Made by a program: the position numbers and the translations under genes | DNA from: Diplosphaera chodatii | Taxonomy: Eukaryota > Chlorophyta > Trebouxiophyceae > Prasiolales > Stichococcaceae | NCBI GenBank assembly: GCA_032358165.1 | Contig: JAALGY010000033.1 | Span: 1,488,001 to 1,552,000 of the forward strand | Reading direction: 5' to 3' | DNA length: 64,000 bases | Shown: piece by piece, positions 48,501 to 64,000 of the stretch | How the letters are laid out: every line of letters starts with the position of its first letter | How positions within the stretch are numbered: the first letter of the stretch is position 1 | The notes under the pieces: generated by a model | Database searches by the model: none | The model's input: only the letters and a program-made list of their open reading frames with translations | Told to the model about the DNA's origin: nothing

Positions 48501-49618
48501 CAAGTCAACAGCATCTGGCAACGAGGTACTGGCTTTGGGGTTCAGCCCGTATGACAACAGCGCATTTACAGTCTACTTTTGCAGCAACATGCCTTCGGTG
48601 CCAGTGTGCTGCTATGCTTTCTTGACCTTGAAAACATCCTCCAGCATTATCAACACAATCGTCTGAGGCTGCAGCTGGCGGCCAGCTCGGATGGGGATGC
48701 GGTGGGCCAGCTGGTGGAAGTCAAGTTCATGCCGCGCACTGCAGCTCGCAAGGATTACACGCTGTTTGTCATGTGCGACTCGTGGATTGGCGCCGACTGG
48801 GTTGTGCCGCTGAAGCTGAAGGCAAGCAGTAGCTGCTGCACGACAGTCAGTGACAGAACAATGCGGCAGCCTCGCAGCTGTTGTGGGTGTCCTCCTGCGC
48901 CTGATGGGGTGCAATCCTTCTGCAGGTTGCTGAGAAGTCGAGGGCGGAACGCGAAGGACGTGCCGGTCGCGCCGGTCGTGTCATCCCTCTGGATGAGTTT
49001 GGCAACCCTGAAGAGGGTGCGCACTGCTGCCACTGCGAATGCACACATTAGACAGTGAGAGCGTTAGAACAAAGGCAGCGCAGAGGCTGTCCCTGGACAC
49101 CGAGCCCGTGTATACGGCAAAATGGCGCCGGCATGCGAGACTCGTCGATGAGTACGAAAGAGATGTTGGTAGTGACGCCTGCTGCAGAGGTGGACGACTA
49201 CTATGTGGAAGACGAGGAGGGGGATGAGGAGGGCGAGGAAGATGAGGGGGAGTACGATTCAGAGGACTCTGGCACCGAGGAGTCAGGTCCGCTTCTTCCC
49301 CTGCCTTTTCATCCAAAATCAGACGACTTCTCACTTGTTGAATCTTAGGATATAAGTTCGACTCCTGTGCATCTGTCTAGGCGGTGTGCAGGTCGCCTGC
49401 TGAGTGCACTGTTGCATCGTGGCAGCCTGCCGGTGCTGCAAACTCTTGGTGTTGCATCCTGCGCAGGGTCTGACGATGAAGCGGAGGCAGCGGATGCGGC
49501 AGACGGCAAGGCAGCAAACATTGAAGATGCAGAGGACGATGAGTCGGATCAGTCGACGGCAGAGCACCACAACGGCATTGTGCCGAAGGCAGCGACATTG
49601 CAAAAGAATGCTTCATGA
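45503..49618 (+). CDS. SEC63: SEC63-type ER translocation J-domain protein
   Basis: SEC63 is an ER membrane protein that recruits the lumenal Hsp70 to the Sec61 channel. ATG at 45503 begins [20 protein letters not shown], the first membrane segment; a second hydrophobic segment ([20 protein letters not shown]) ends near 45843. The J domain follows (about 45928-46175): [20 protein letters not shown], then the HPD-containing [17 protein letters not shown] third membrane segment, [20 protein letters not shown], lies near 46405-46465. The Sec63/Brl domain spans about 46650-48830, in exons such as [20 protein letters not shown] and [17 protein letters not shown], plus the [13 protein letters not shown] beta-sandwich part and [20 protein letters not shown]. 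The last two exons form a very acidic tail ([20 protein letters not shown]), as in other Sec63 proteins, ending at 49618. Several exon edges were not checked. Confidence 0.92.
47880..47937. repeat. Perfect 29-bp tandem duplication in a SEC63 intron
   Basis: Two identical adjacent copies (47880-47908 and 47909-47937) lie in the intron after the exon encoding [20 protein letters not shown]. The absence of differences suggests a recent duplication. Confidence 0.95.
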
Positions 49619-50036
49619 TACCTGCGGCAGAGTGCATCACTTGCTGGCATGTTGGGCTGTAGGCCGTTGCAGCAATGAACAGATCTGGCCGCAAACGTGG
49701 TGCTGATCTGTGCCCTCCATGATATCCAGTGGCGATGGAGGGGCATCAGGCACTGCATCATCTCAACACCTGCACCCCCGGCTCCACCATGCATGTTGCT
49801 TCCAGCTGCGCACCACGCATGCCCGTGGTTTTAACAGGATGTGCATTTCCCGTTCCACACTAGCGCGCGCACTCCATCGCAAATCAACACTGCCAGGTTT
49901 CCTCGGCAGCAGGGTCACGTCCGTGCCTCTTGACTGGTCCAGCACTCGTGAACATTGTACGGTCAGGTGCACACAGGGACATCACAGCAACGTGCCCGGC
50001 GCTCCTCTGTGGCTGGCTTCATTCAAAGCCGGCAGG
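49619..50036. other. Intergenic between SEC63 and the LYR-motif gene
   Basis: About 420 bp on the same-strand junction between two plus-strand genes. No supported feature was seen. Confidence 0.4.
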
Positions 50037-50492
50037 ATGAGCACCTACAGGCCTATCGCCACTTACAGACATCTCCTGAGAACGTTCAGATCAAGTAAGG
50101 CAACTGGCTGCGTTGTGCAAGCCGCTGCAGCCGCAAGCATGGTGGGAGCAATGCCATGGCGACAAGGTTTTGACATTGCTTTCCCGCTTGCAGCTTTCAG
50201 GGGAGACGATGCTGCAATGTCCGGAGCAATAGCAGAGACCAGGTCCAGGTACCAGGCAAGTGACATCCATGCTGCAGCCCATGTCACACATGCTCGCGGC
50301 CTACTGCACCGCTGCTCATGGCAAGGCATTTGCTGACATGTTGACATGATGTAGGCATGCGTCAGCGTCACTGATGCGGCTGAGGTCGAGCGGTTATGTG
50401 ATGAGGCAATGGACGCGGCAAAATTCTTGCGGGAGATGATAGTGCAGGCCAAGCTCAATGAACGCGGAAACTATGGTGCGCCAACAGGATGA
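50037..50492 (+). CDS. LYR-motif protein, complex III assembly factor type (MZM1/LYRM7)
   Basis: A small three-exon gene. Exon 1 (50037 to about 50094) encodes MSTYRPIATYRHLLRTFRS, with the YR and following basic residues of an LYR motif. Exon 2 (about 50192-50252) gives FRGDDAAMSGAIAETRSRYQ and ends at a GC donor (caggcaagt). Exon 3 (from about 50355) gives VTDAAEVERLCDEAMDAAKF then LREMIVQAKLNERGNY. The F-x-x-D-x-x-A-hydrophobic core and the 'LR..IVQ..LN..GNY' ending match the MZM1/LYRM7 branch, which stabilises the Rieske iron-sulfur protein during complex III assembly in mitochondria. The simplest stop is at 50490-50492 (after NYGAPTG), supported by a TGTAA 146 nt further on. A spliced end near 50601 or 50659 is the alternative. 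Confidence 0.72.
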
Positions 50493-50637
50493 TGACTTAG
50501 AACTGATCTGCAAGCCTGTACTGGTATGGGAATGCGTTGCAAACGCAACGCCCTTCTTGTGCTGCAACAGCTATGCAGGTCAAAGACGAGCATCTGGGTG
50601 AGGATGGCAGCGTCACAGCACAGGCGCCACAGGATGT

Positions 50638-50642
50638 TGTAA
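50638..50642 (+). terminator. Putative TGTAA polyadenylation signal of the LYR-motif gene
   Basis: It lies 146 nt after the proposed stop at 50492 and before the convergent XRCC2 gene. Confidence 0.35.
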
Positions 50643-50891
50643 GGCCCGAGACTCGGTGACAGCAGGGTGCTGGCTGGCAGATGATTATAATGAACACCAC
50701 CCTCGTCTGTTGGCAGAAGGTGATCGATGTCGAATGTTGTTTGCCAATACTACGGTTCCAGCAGCATTCACACAGTGCCAGCGATGGCGGCAGAAGGATT
50801 CACAGCAGAAACATCATGCATCCAAACATGCATGTGATTCGCAGGACAAGACCAGCAGAGTGCGTCTGTCAGCAACCGGGCGACCGGCAGC

Positions 50892-52684
50892 TCATGGCGA
50901 CATCAGGAGACTGCCGTCTAATAATTGAAACCGCTCCAATCCGTCATAGTGTGGCAGCAGCCACTGCGTTGCATACACGATGCCATTTGTAGGGTCGCCG
51001 TCGTGCGGCACGAATGTGAACATGTGGTGTGTCATGACACCCTGCAGATAGCAAAACCGTTGCGTTGCATGCAGCATGGCACAGATGGATGTGCAACTAG
51101 AAGGCGTAGCAACTGCTAGTACGCTAGCCAAGATCGGTTTCCTCCAAATGTTTCATATGTAACATGCTACATGCACACCTGCAAGAAATATGGAGTGACC
51201 TCCCGAGCCAGAGCTATCGGATCACGTGCGCGCGGGGTGACATGCTGCGTCGCAAGAACAGCTACCCTGCATTCCACAGGGACCTGCTGCTTCAGCCAGG
51301 ATGACCTGCAGTATCGCCATGCACCATGACGTCCCCGGGCTGCAGGTGCTGTGCAGGCGCCGCACCTTGACGCCAGCACTTGGCGAAGGTTGACAGCGAC
51401 GGCTTCGTGGACTCGCTGAGTGTTCATGGCGGCCTCAGACCTGCCATCGCAACAACACCAGTATGCGTCTGTACGCAGGTCTTCATCCTTGCCACCAGCA
51501 ACGCAGCGCAGGTCTGCTGCATTGCATAGCAGGAGCTGGTCAATAGCTACCCTTTGGACATGCGGTCCAGCTGTGCGCATGCGGTGATGTTGTCAATCAA
51601 CAGCATCTTCACCGGCACAACCTCCTGCAGTCACGATAGCCCATCCAATGGCAGTCGTCTGCAGGCGACACAGGTCACCATCCAGCATGCAATATCGACC
51701 ATCAACTCGACCATCAACGCCTCTGGGCCTGCTGAATTGCCGAAAACAGCCATCAGCCAACCTGCAAGTTCTGTAACAGGGTTGGCATGACCTTCAGGGT
51801 GGCCAGGAACTCGAGAGTGCTGTGACATTGCACCTACACACGACATCACATTTCAGCACACTTGGGCTGTCGGCAGCAGCAAGAAGGCAGTGTCATCGCC
51901 ACTGCGGAAGACTCACAAGGTGCAGGCGTGGCAAGCACTCCTGCACGACCGTCTCAACAGCGATCGTGAGCTGCTCCCTGCACATTTCACAGCATGCCAT
52001 GCGCATGTTATGCTGCCAGAGGAGTTCCGCACACGCAGTTGGCAATATGCTTGCTGTCAATGCAGTGTCTCATGCAAGCAGCCTATGTAGCAGAGGCGGA
52101 CTCATGGCGAACCCACCCCTGGAAGCCACTGGGCTCAGCGCCCAGACGGGGCTTCAGACGGCTGCGCAGGATTTGCCACAGGCGAAGCAGATCAAACTTC
52201 AGGTCCAAGTCAACAAACAGGCAGCTGCCTGCGCCAGAGTGTCACGTGGATGGACAGTCTGTGACCATGCTGTGATGTCTGTTGCTCTAGGAGGTGTGAG
52301 ATGCGGATAGAGCACCAACATCGGCCGATCTACCTTCAAGACCGCCGACGCTGTACCCCTGCCAATGCTTTGGCAGGATGCATGTGGCGGCAGACTGCAA
52401 GTGCAATACCGCCTTACTCACTCACGAACAGGACCAGCAAACGAGCATGGCCGATAACACGCCAATGCTGTACGCCTGCCCACCTGAAGCAGAAGCTCTG
52501 TCTTGCAGGAGCTGCAGGTGCCGCTGATCAGTACCAGATGGTTTGGTCTCAGCCGGATGCGGCGGTCGACGAACGACACTCCAGTCAGCAGTGGCTGAGC
52601 TGCAACACGCTGTAGAAGCTGTGCAGCGGTCTCGTCCGGTTTGAGGAATGCGGCCAGCGACTCTGCGCTGTCAGCCTCCGTCAT
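50892..52684 (-). CDS. XRCC2: XRCC2-type RAD51 paralogue
   Basis: XRCC2 is a RAD51-family protein acting in homologous recombination with RAD51D. ATG at 52684 starts MTEADSAESLAAFLKPDETA. The same exon contains the P-loop region LVLISGTCSSCKTELLLQ, ending near 52517. The next recognisable exon (about 52229-52130) has SCLFVDLDLKFDLLRLWQIL, matching the family's FIDTDxHFDxLRL. An exon near 51630-51555 carries the Walker B segment VKMLLIDNITACAQLDRMS. Then come SWLKQQVPVECRVAVLATQH (about 51300-51240) with TPRARDPIALAREVTPYFLQ, and the last exon (about 51043-50892) starting GVMTHHMFTFVPHDGDPTN and ending LDGSLLMSP. The order and spacing follow human XRCC2 to its C-terminus. The P-loop is degenerate (see findings). 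The exon between 52130 and 51640 that would encode the middle of the domain was only partly traced. Confidence 0.85.
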
Positions 52685-52821
52685 ACACTGTCGCAACGCC
52701 GCTGCGGCATGCTTTGCCTGTCACCGGACCAGCTTTGCAATACGTCCACAATCAGGCTCACGCTACCTGCAAACCTGCGTTTGCGTTTTACACGTCAAGG
52801 CCTGGGAACATGCAATAATGC

Positions 52822-55315
52822 ATGCAATGTGCTCAGCATGATGTGCTAGAGCTGCCCTGTCTGACAGAACTCAAAACCCTACGCCTCAAATGTCAAACAA
52901 CAGATCGTAACAACATTGGACCCTCGAAACGTGAGGATTTTCAGCACGACCAGGCGCAGATCGATCACGGTGCACTTGCAGCGGACCTTGCTGCCTGCTA
53001 TCCATTATCAGTCGAGCTGGCAGGCGGCACAGCACAGGAAGCAATGGCGGAGGCAGCCGTTCCGGCAGAGCATCATTGCCTGAAGGAGCAGACACCGACC
53101 AGCAGCAAGGCAACGCACGCCCGCAAGAACTCGCAGCTGAACAGCGCCGCACCTGACTTTGTGCCCAATCTGCGGTGCTCCGTGGACCGCACAGTCAGCG
53201 GTCTAGATGAAGGTGTGCAATCCCTTCCGACATCACGATAGCTCAGCAGCTGCTGCCGATTGTGCGCTGCAGATCGATGCTGATTGCGCACGCTGTGAAT
53301 GCAGCGTGCACTGACTCAGCTCAACCAGTGACACCCATGAGAGGTGTCTTTTTGAGAGCTGTTCGAAGTGGATGAGCTTGTCATGTACGCAGTCAATTTC
53401 AGCCCGGCAAATGGCATCTGTACGCCGTCATCGACGAGCTGCTGGTACTGGGACGGAGCCCAGTGGCATGTTTCGCCGCACATGGGCAAGGCTTCGCCGG
53501 TTGGCAGCAGCTATAACAGCCCGGTGCGGCACCTGAGAAACTTCAATCACATCACCAACCGTTTTGCTCATGTCCGTGTTTGACGCCTGCGCCAATACCA
53601 TGTGCTACCTTGATCGTGCTGTGCTGTGCAGCCGTCCGTCCTGACACCCCTAACGCCGCAGCAGCACGGGCCCAGCCACCAGCAGCACCCCTCCCCAAAC
53701 AGCAGCGACAGCACCTGCACAGATGGCGGCCTGGCGTCCGACGGCAGCATGTCGGGCTGCAGCAGCGGCACGCCGTGCCCGCCGCGCATGATAATGTGCC
53801 CAGTGCAGCAGCCCGGGCCGCATGCATCGCCCTTCTGCTGGCCACAGTCGCCGCAGGGCCCGCACCCACCTCCGCCATCACCCATGGGCTACCCCTGCAT
53901 GGGGCCCCACGGCATGGTCCAGCACCCGCACCTGCCGCCCGGCTACATGGCGGCGCCCCCCGGCACAATGCTGCCGGGCATGCTGCCGCCGCCGTCCCCT
54001 CTGCGCCACTGCCTGCAGTCCCCGCTCATGACGCCGCACGCGCAGCGGCGGCCGCAGTGGCATGGCAGCATGGTGCACAGCCTGCCGCCGCTGATGATGC
54101 CGCCCACTCCTCAGTTCCTTTGCATGCAGCCATTGTCGCCCAGCTACAACTACACATGGCAGCCCGCGACGCCCTGTCAGTCGCAGGAGCCAGGTCCGTG
54201 CTTACATTGTGATGTGGCATGCATCTCGATGCACAAGCTTGAGTCGGGACCCATTCAGCCACTTATCCGCCCAGTAGATGGGTGCATCGTAGGCCATTGT
54301 CATGACGCACAGCTGCAGAGGTGTGACACCCAGCTGCAAGGAGGTGGGTGCTGTTGCAGGGCCCCACTGGGGACGCCAGCGTCATGGGGGCTTCACACCC
54401 CGCTCAGCACACCGCCGCATGACGCGCATGGGCAGCAGCTCCATTGACAGCTCTCAGTCTGCGTCGCCGCCGGAAGTCATGCAGCCGGGGGCCCCTCCCC
54501 AAACCCCCACGGCTGCCGCACCACTTGCGCAGCAGCAAACTCCAGCAGCCAGCAAGCGACCGCCACTCAAGGTGCAGCACATTCCCTGGCTCTGTCTGCC
54601 TTGCATGCCTGTAGCCCTGCATCTAAGCGTCAGGAATGCGCTCTGCATAAGGGATCTGTGAGCACCGTCAACTGGTAGATACCTTCCGCCAGGAGCTGGC
54701 CATCGTGGTGCCAGAGGGGCAGGCCAGCCCGCGGGCGTGCTCCCCCGCGCGCAAGCCCAGCGGCATTTCGGCAGCAGACACGCAAGCTATAGCTGCAGTC
54801 CTCGAGAAGGCGGTTTTGCTGGGCGATGAGGTGCCCAAGCAGGTACGTGCATGAAACATGCCGAGCAAGTGGCGTGCTGTGCGCCGTCATTGCATACTGC
54901 CCTGGCCCCTGGCAGCGCTGCTGGCTGGACACTGCTATCCACACGTGGTGCAATTGCAGGTGGAGGAGCTGAAGGCGCTCGTGAGCAGCGATGGCCAGGA
55001 GCCCATCAACGCGCGGCACCGGCGCACCCTGCGTCGGTGTGCATCGGTCGCAGCCATTCCCGCATGATGTCTCAAGCTCAACATGCTCGCCCACCAACAC
55101 TCGGTGACCTGGAGCCTGCATCGTGCAGGGCGATGCAGCGGGCAGCCAAGGCGCTGGGGATGGAGCAGGCCGTTGATGTGCACGTGTCCGGCAGCCTCGA
55201 TAGCCTTGACGGTCGCAGCACGGGTTGCGGCGACAGCAGTGTGATTGCCTCCGACAGTGGCAAGTTTGCTGATGGCTCGATTCAAGCACAAGATGGCAGT
55301 CCTGCAAGTGTCTAG
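52822..55315 (+). CDS. PAM2-motif, Pro/Gln-rich protein (PABP-interacting, otherwise unknown)
   Basis: The first recognisable exon (frame open from 52822, donor near 53213) contains SQLNSAAPDFVPNLR near 53130-53175. This fits the PAM2 consensus (LNxxAxxFxP) that binds the MLLE domain of poly(A)-binding protein, as in plant CID proteins. Where translation starts is unclear; ATGs at 52822 and 53043 are both possible. Downstream plus-strand exons include one near 53411 joining in phase after the PAM2 exon, and a long Pro/Met/Gly-rich exon about 53632-54195 (PSVLTPLTPQQHGPSHQQHP, then many MGPHG/PPGYM-type motifs). Further exons give MGSSSIDSSQSASPPEVMQP (about 54431), DTFRQELAIVVPEGQASPRA (about 54680), VEELKALVSSDGQEPINARH (about 54961), and a final exon ending at 55315 (AKALGMEQAVDVHVSGSLDS). 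No RNA-binding domain was recognised. A role in mRNA translation or turnover is inferred from PAM2 alone. Confidence 0.6.
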
Positions 55316-55753
55316 CCGATGTACTGCTGGCGCGGCAGAGGAGAGCAGGCACAGGATAGCACACAAGGAAGCAGCCGCGGAGAGTTTTGATGCAGCTGGG
55401 CAGCATGAACAACTGTAGTGACCTTGTCGCAGCTTGCAGCAATGACGGCGCACCGTTCTCTGACCATTTCGTTGCTTTTGTACTATACGGTATGCCTGCA
55501 TGCTTACAACATGCACTTGACGTTACTTGGTCTGTGGTACTTTGCCAATGTTCAGCAGCCCATGACCCCTGACAGGGGTTTTGCTTGTAGGCTTGCTGCT
55601 GTGCATTCTGCACCAGGCTTCTTTGTTCACTGCCAGACTGAAATCAAAGTGACCGACTACCTAGGGTGGTCTTGTCATGCTCGGCCTGTCATGCCAGCCG
55701 AAGGTGGTTTCATGTTGGGTCAGCACCAAAACACCGGTGAAGACACCCAGACA
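55316..55753. other. Intergenic, convergent 3' ends of PAM2 gene and PRP2
   Basis: This interval holds both 3' UTRs, including the TTACA (TGTAA on minus) at 55504-55508 for PRP2. No gene was seen. Confidence 0.45.
55504..55508 (-). terminator. Putative TGTAA polyadenylation signal of PRP2
   Basis: TTACA on the plus strand, 246 nt after the PRP2 stop codon on the coding strand. Confidence 0.35.
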
Positions 55754-62140
<6,387 letters not shown>

Positions 62141-62708
62141 CTGGCCTGGCTCCCGCGAGCGCGGCGCCCGCCCAGGCTCATACCATCAGGGTGTTCAGGT
62201 CACACAATGATATTGGTTTGCAGTTTCGATCCGATTTCAGCTGTGCCGACACGACAGCCCCTCTGGAGCTCTACTGCCAGCTACAATCTTGGCGTGGCGC
62301 GCTGCAAGGTGTACCAGCTTGCTAGGTGTGCAAGTCGGCAGCCGTGCAAGAGTGCGAGTCTGCAGGGTGAGATTCAAGCAGCTCGCACGAGTAGATATAT
62401 GCAGGCCGTGTGCAGGGGTGGCTGTGGCATTGGCCGATGGGGAGGAGGAGCGAGCCAATTCCGGAGCTCTGGAAAGCAGGAAGGAGATGCTTCCAGAGCG
62501 TAAACAGAGCCTGTGTCATAGTCGAGGTCCGCGGCTCAGTCAGAACTCCCACAGCACCGCACGTCACGCTCTCGCCGTCAAACATCATTGAGAGGTTGCC
62601 AGTGGCACCGCTTGCGTCCTTTTCCGCGGCCGCGCCCGGCAGCGAAGTTCGTGTGGCCCCCAGATTGTCCCGCATTTGCCCTGCAGTTTAGCATGTCAGA
62701 CGCCCCGT
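62141..62708. promoter_or_regulatory. Divergent upstream region between PRP2 and ATG12
   Basis: About 570 bp separate the start codons. No core element was recognised with confidence, and the frames in it show no conserved protein. Confidence 0.4.
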
Positions 62709-62993
62709 ATGTCACAACCTGAGCAGCCTGTGTCCGACAAAGTCATCATCCTCTTCAGGCCTGTTGGTGACGTACCAATACTGAAGCAGCCAAAAGTGAA
62801 GGTTGACCGCAGCGAGCGCTTTTCCAAGGTGGTCGGCTTCCTGCGCAAGCAACTGGGCCGTGAGCAAGTGTTTGTATACCTCAAGGACGCCTTCTCGCCG
62901 TCCCTGGACGAGAAGATACATATCTTGTTCGAGGCTCACTCCGTCGACAGCAAGCTGGTCGTCAGCTACGCCTGCACCCCGGCGTGGGGCTGA
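62709..62993 (+). CDS. ATG12: Ubiquitin-like autophagy protein ATG12
   Basis: A single uninterrupted frame of 94 residues. ATG12 is conjugated through its C-terminal glycine to ATG5, and the conjugate promotes ATG8 lipidation on autophagosome membranes. The ubiquitin-like fold is plain: KVIILFRPVGDVPILKQPKV, then FSKVVGFLRKQLGREQVFVY, and a FSPSLDEKIHILFEAHSVDS block. The chain ends VSYACTPAWG, with the terminal Gly directly before the stop, so no protease maturation would be needed. The length matches plant ATG12. The frame is open a little further upstream (from 62676), but the Met at 62709 fits the family start better. Confidence 0.95.
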   Translation: MSQPEQPVSDKVIILFRPVGDVPILKQPKVKVDRSERFSKVVGFLRKQLGREQVFVYLKDAFSPSLDEKIHILFEAHSVDSKLVVSYACTPAWG

Positions 62994-63052
62994 GCTCTGC
63001 AGCTGCTGAGCGCGACAGCAGCAGTATCCGCGTGTGGTTGGGCTGAGGCACA

Positions 63053-64000
63053 ATGGACTCACCTGCGTCCACACCGCGCGGAGGCGCCCCAGATGACGCC
63101 TTCATGTCCAGTAATGGCTTGACCGGCGACCTGAATGGTCTTGGTCAGCAGCAGCAGCAGCCAGGTCAAACTCATGCTGGTGGGTGTACCCGGCTATGGC
63201 ACTTGAGCCACAGCAGGACTCTCTGACACTTGTGATCGATCGTAACTGTATCATCTGAACTCTCCTTTCTGTTTGACCGGATTTCTGTCGGCTCTCGCAC
63301 TGTCGAGTCGAACATATCACCTCATCCTAGCCATTGGCAGGAGATGTTGACCTGCATGTATCTGGCATGCATGGCCATCGACATGGTGCTCCCATGCACA
63401 TGTGTTGGGACGACACAACCGTGCAATGCCCATGCCTACAGGGTTTCCTTTGCTCCAGCAGATGGTCCTAGCACTCACACATGTTATAGGGTTTGCAGGA
63501 TATGATGTCATGTTGTGATGTGCCTGTAGGCTGCACAGCAAAGTCAGTATGCTGTCAGCACCAGCAGCAAAGGAGAACCAGCTTTGACGCTGGTCGCCTG
63601 CTTCACTGTGCTTTGTGTAGCTTCAGTTCTGAGTGCTCACAACAACACAGGACCTGTTGGCGAGCCCAATGTGCGCGAGGACAGTGACAGGGACTCCGAT
63701 GATGATGACGGCGATCGACGGAAACCTGCGCCAGGAGGTCGGTTGCTGACTGCTTCCATGTGGTATTGCTGGCCCTACTACATGTGCACAGAATGTGCCT
63801 GGCCCTGCAGTTCATGCGCCTGCAAGTGTCCTCCATTATGCAGGCAGCAGTGGCAGACGGTCGCCCCCCACTCACCAGCCGGGCGTCCCACCTGCTCATG
63901 TGCAGCCACGCCCGCCGCAGCAGCCGCACCTGCAGCTGCAGCAGCACCAGAAGGCAGCTAGTCCTGCGCCGCATGTGAGCCTTCAGCTGGCGTGCCTATG
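63053..64000 (+). CDS. 5' part of an unknown Gln/Pro-rich protein (runs off window)
   Basis: Three exons join in phase. The first runs from ATG 63053 (MDSPASTPRGGAPDDAFMSS, ending in a run of five Gln, donor near 63164). The second runs from about 63650 to 63736 (GPVGEPNVREDSDRDSDDDD and GDRRKPAPG). The third starts at about 63842 and is open to the window edge (SSGRRSPPTHQPGVPPAHVQ, then PQQPHLQLQQHQKAASPAPH). The visible part is low-complexity and acidic, with no domain to identify it; the informative part presumably lies beyond the window. Confidence 0.55.

Noticed and set aside
50577..50659. An extra last exon (VKDEHLGEDGSVTAQAP) for the LYR-motif gene
   Set aside because: It has a good acceptor, but the phase from the only GT donor seen (after AACTATG) gives an early stop; the TGTAA at 50638 would lie inside it. 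Kept as an alternative rather than the main model.
53650..53968. Cys-rich minus-strand frames opposite the PAM2-gene Pro-rich exon, resembling a Cys/Gly-rich small protein
   Set aside because: The Cys residues come from reading the Pro/Gln/Met-rich coding exon on the other strand, with no ligand-like spacing.

Overview
The window is nuclear DNA from a green plant-lineage eukaryote, most likely a chlorophyte alga of the Trebouxiophyceae (Chlorella/Coccomyxa-like). The evidence is GC-rich, intron-dense genes with GT-AG introns and frequent gcag/ctgcag acceptors, TGTAA polyadenylation motifs downstream of several stops, and a gene set containing plant-lineage families (SBP-box factor, HOS1, LOG, ABA4, VAMP72-type R-SNARE, y-type thioredoxin) beside general eukaryotic genes. 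No bacterial operon, CRISPR array, transposon or virus-like gene was recognised. The lineage call is inference.

Layout: 1-1343 (+) 3' part of an mTERF protein; 1811-5379 (+) RNA polymerase III subunit RPC3; 6367-10159 (-) HOS1-like ELYS-domain protein; 10626-11911 (+) LOG cytokinin-activating enzyme; 12143-13139 (-) ABA4-like DUF4281 protein; 13657-15382 (-) succinyl-CoA ligase alpha; 15932-16540 (+) thioredoxin; 17282-25983 (+) full-length ABCB (P-glycoprotein-type) transporter; 26600-30161 (-) SBP-box transcription factor; 31090-31749 (-) VAMP7-like R-SNARE; 32196-33638 (+) AlgH/UPF0301 protein; 33792-35939 (-) unknown LisH-like, Gln/Pro-rich protein; 36432-about 38880 (-) unknown coiled-coil protein; 39553-43042 (-) mitochondrial ATP synthase beta; 43536-44893 (+) HOP2; 45503-49618 (+) SEC63; 50037-50492 (+) LYR-motif protein (MZM1/LYRM7 type); 50892-52684 (-) XRCC2; 52822-55315 (+) PAM2-motif protein; 55754-62140 (-) DEAH-box splicing helicase PRP2/DHX16; 62709-62993 (+) ATG12; 63053-64000+ (+) start of an unknown Gln-rich protein.

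The genes are ordinary housekeeping and regulatory genes, tightly packed, often in head-to-head pairs sharing a few hundred bases of upstream DNA (HOS1/LOG, SCS-alpha/thioredoxin, VAMP/AlgH, ATP-beta/HOP2, XRCC2/PAM2, PRP2/ATG12). Functional themes are mitochondrial energy metabolism (SCS-alpha, ATP-beta, LYR protein), homologous recombination (HOP2, XRCC2), membrane traffic and translocation (VAMP, SEC63, ABCB), and RNA metabolism (RPC3, PRP2, PAM2 protein). Splice sites were assigned by eye from reading frame, GT/AG signals and remembered family conservation, so multi-exon entries give the genomic span of the coding region; individual exon edges are quoted only where the join was checked for phase.

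I did not find an undescribed multi-gene system. The points most worth a second look are a HOS1-like protein with no recognisable RING domain, an XRCC2 whose P-loop has lost its second glycine, two unrecognised proteins (LisH-like and coiled-coil), 27-nt microexons in three neighbouring-region genes, and candidate GC-AG introns.
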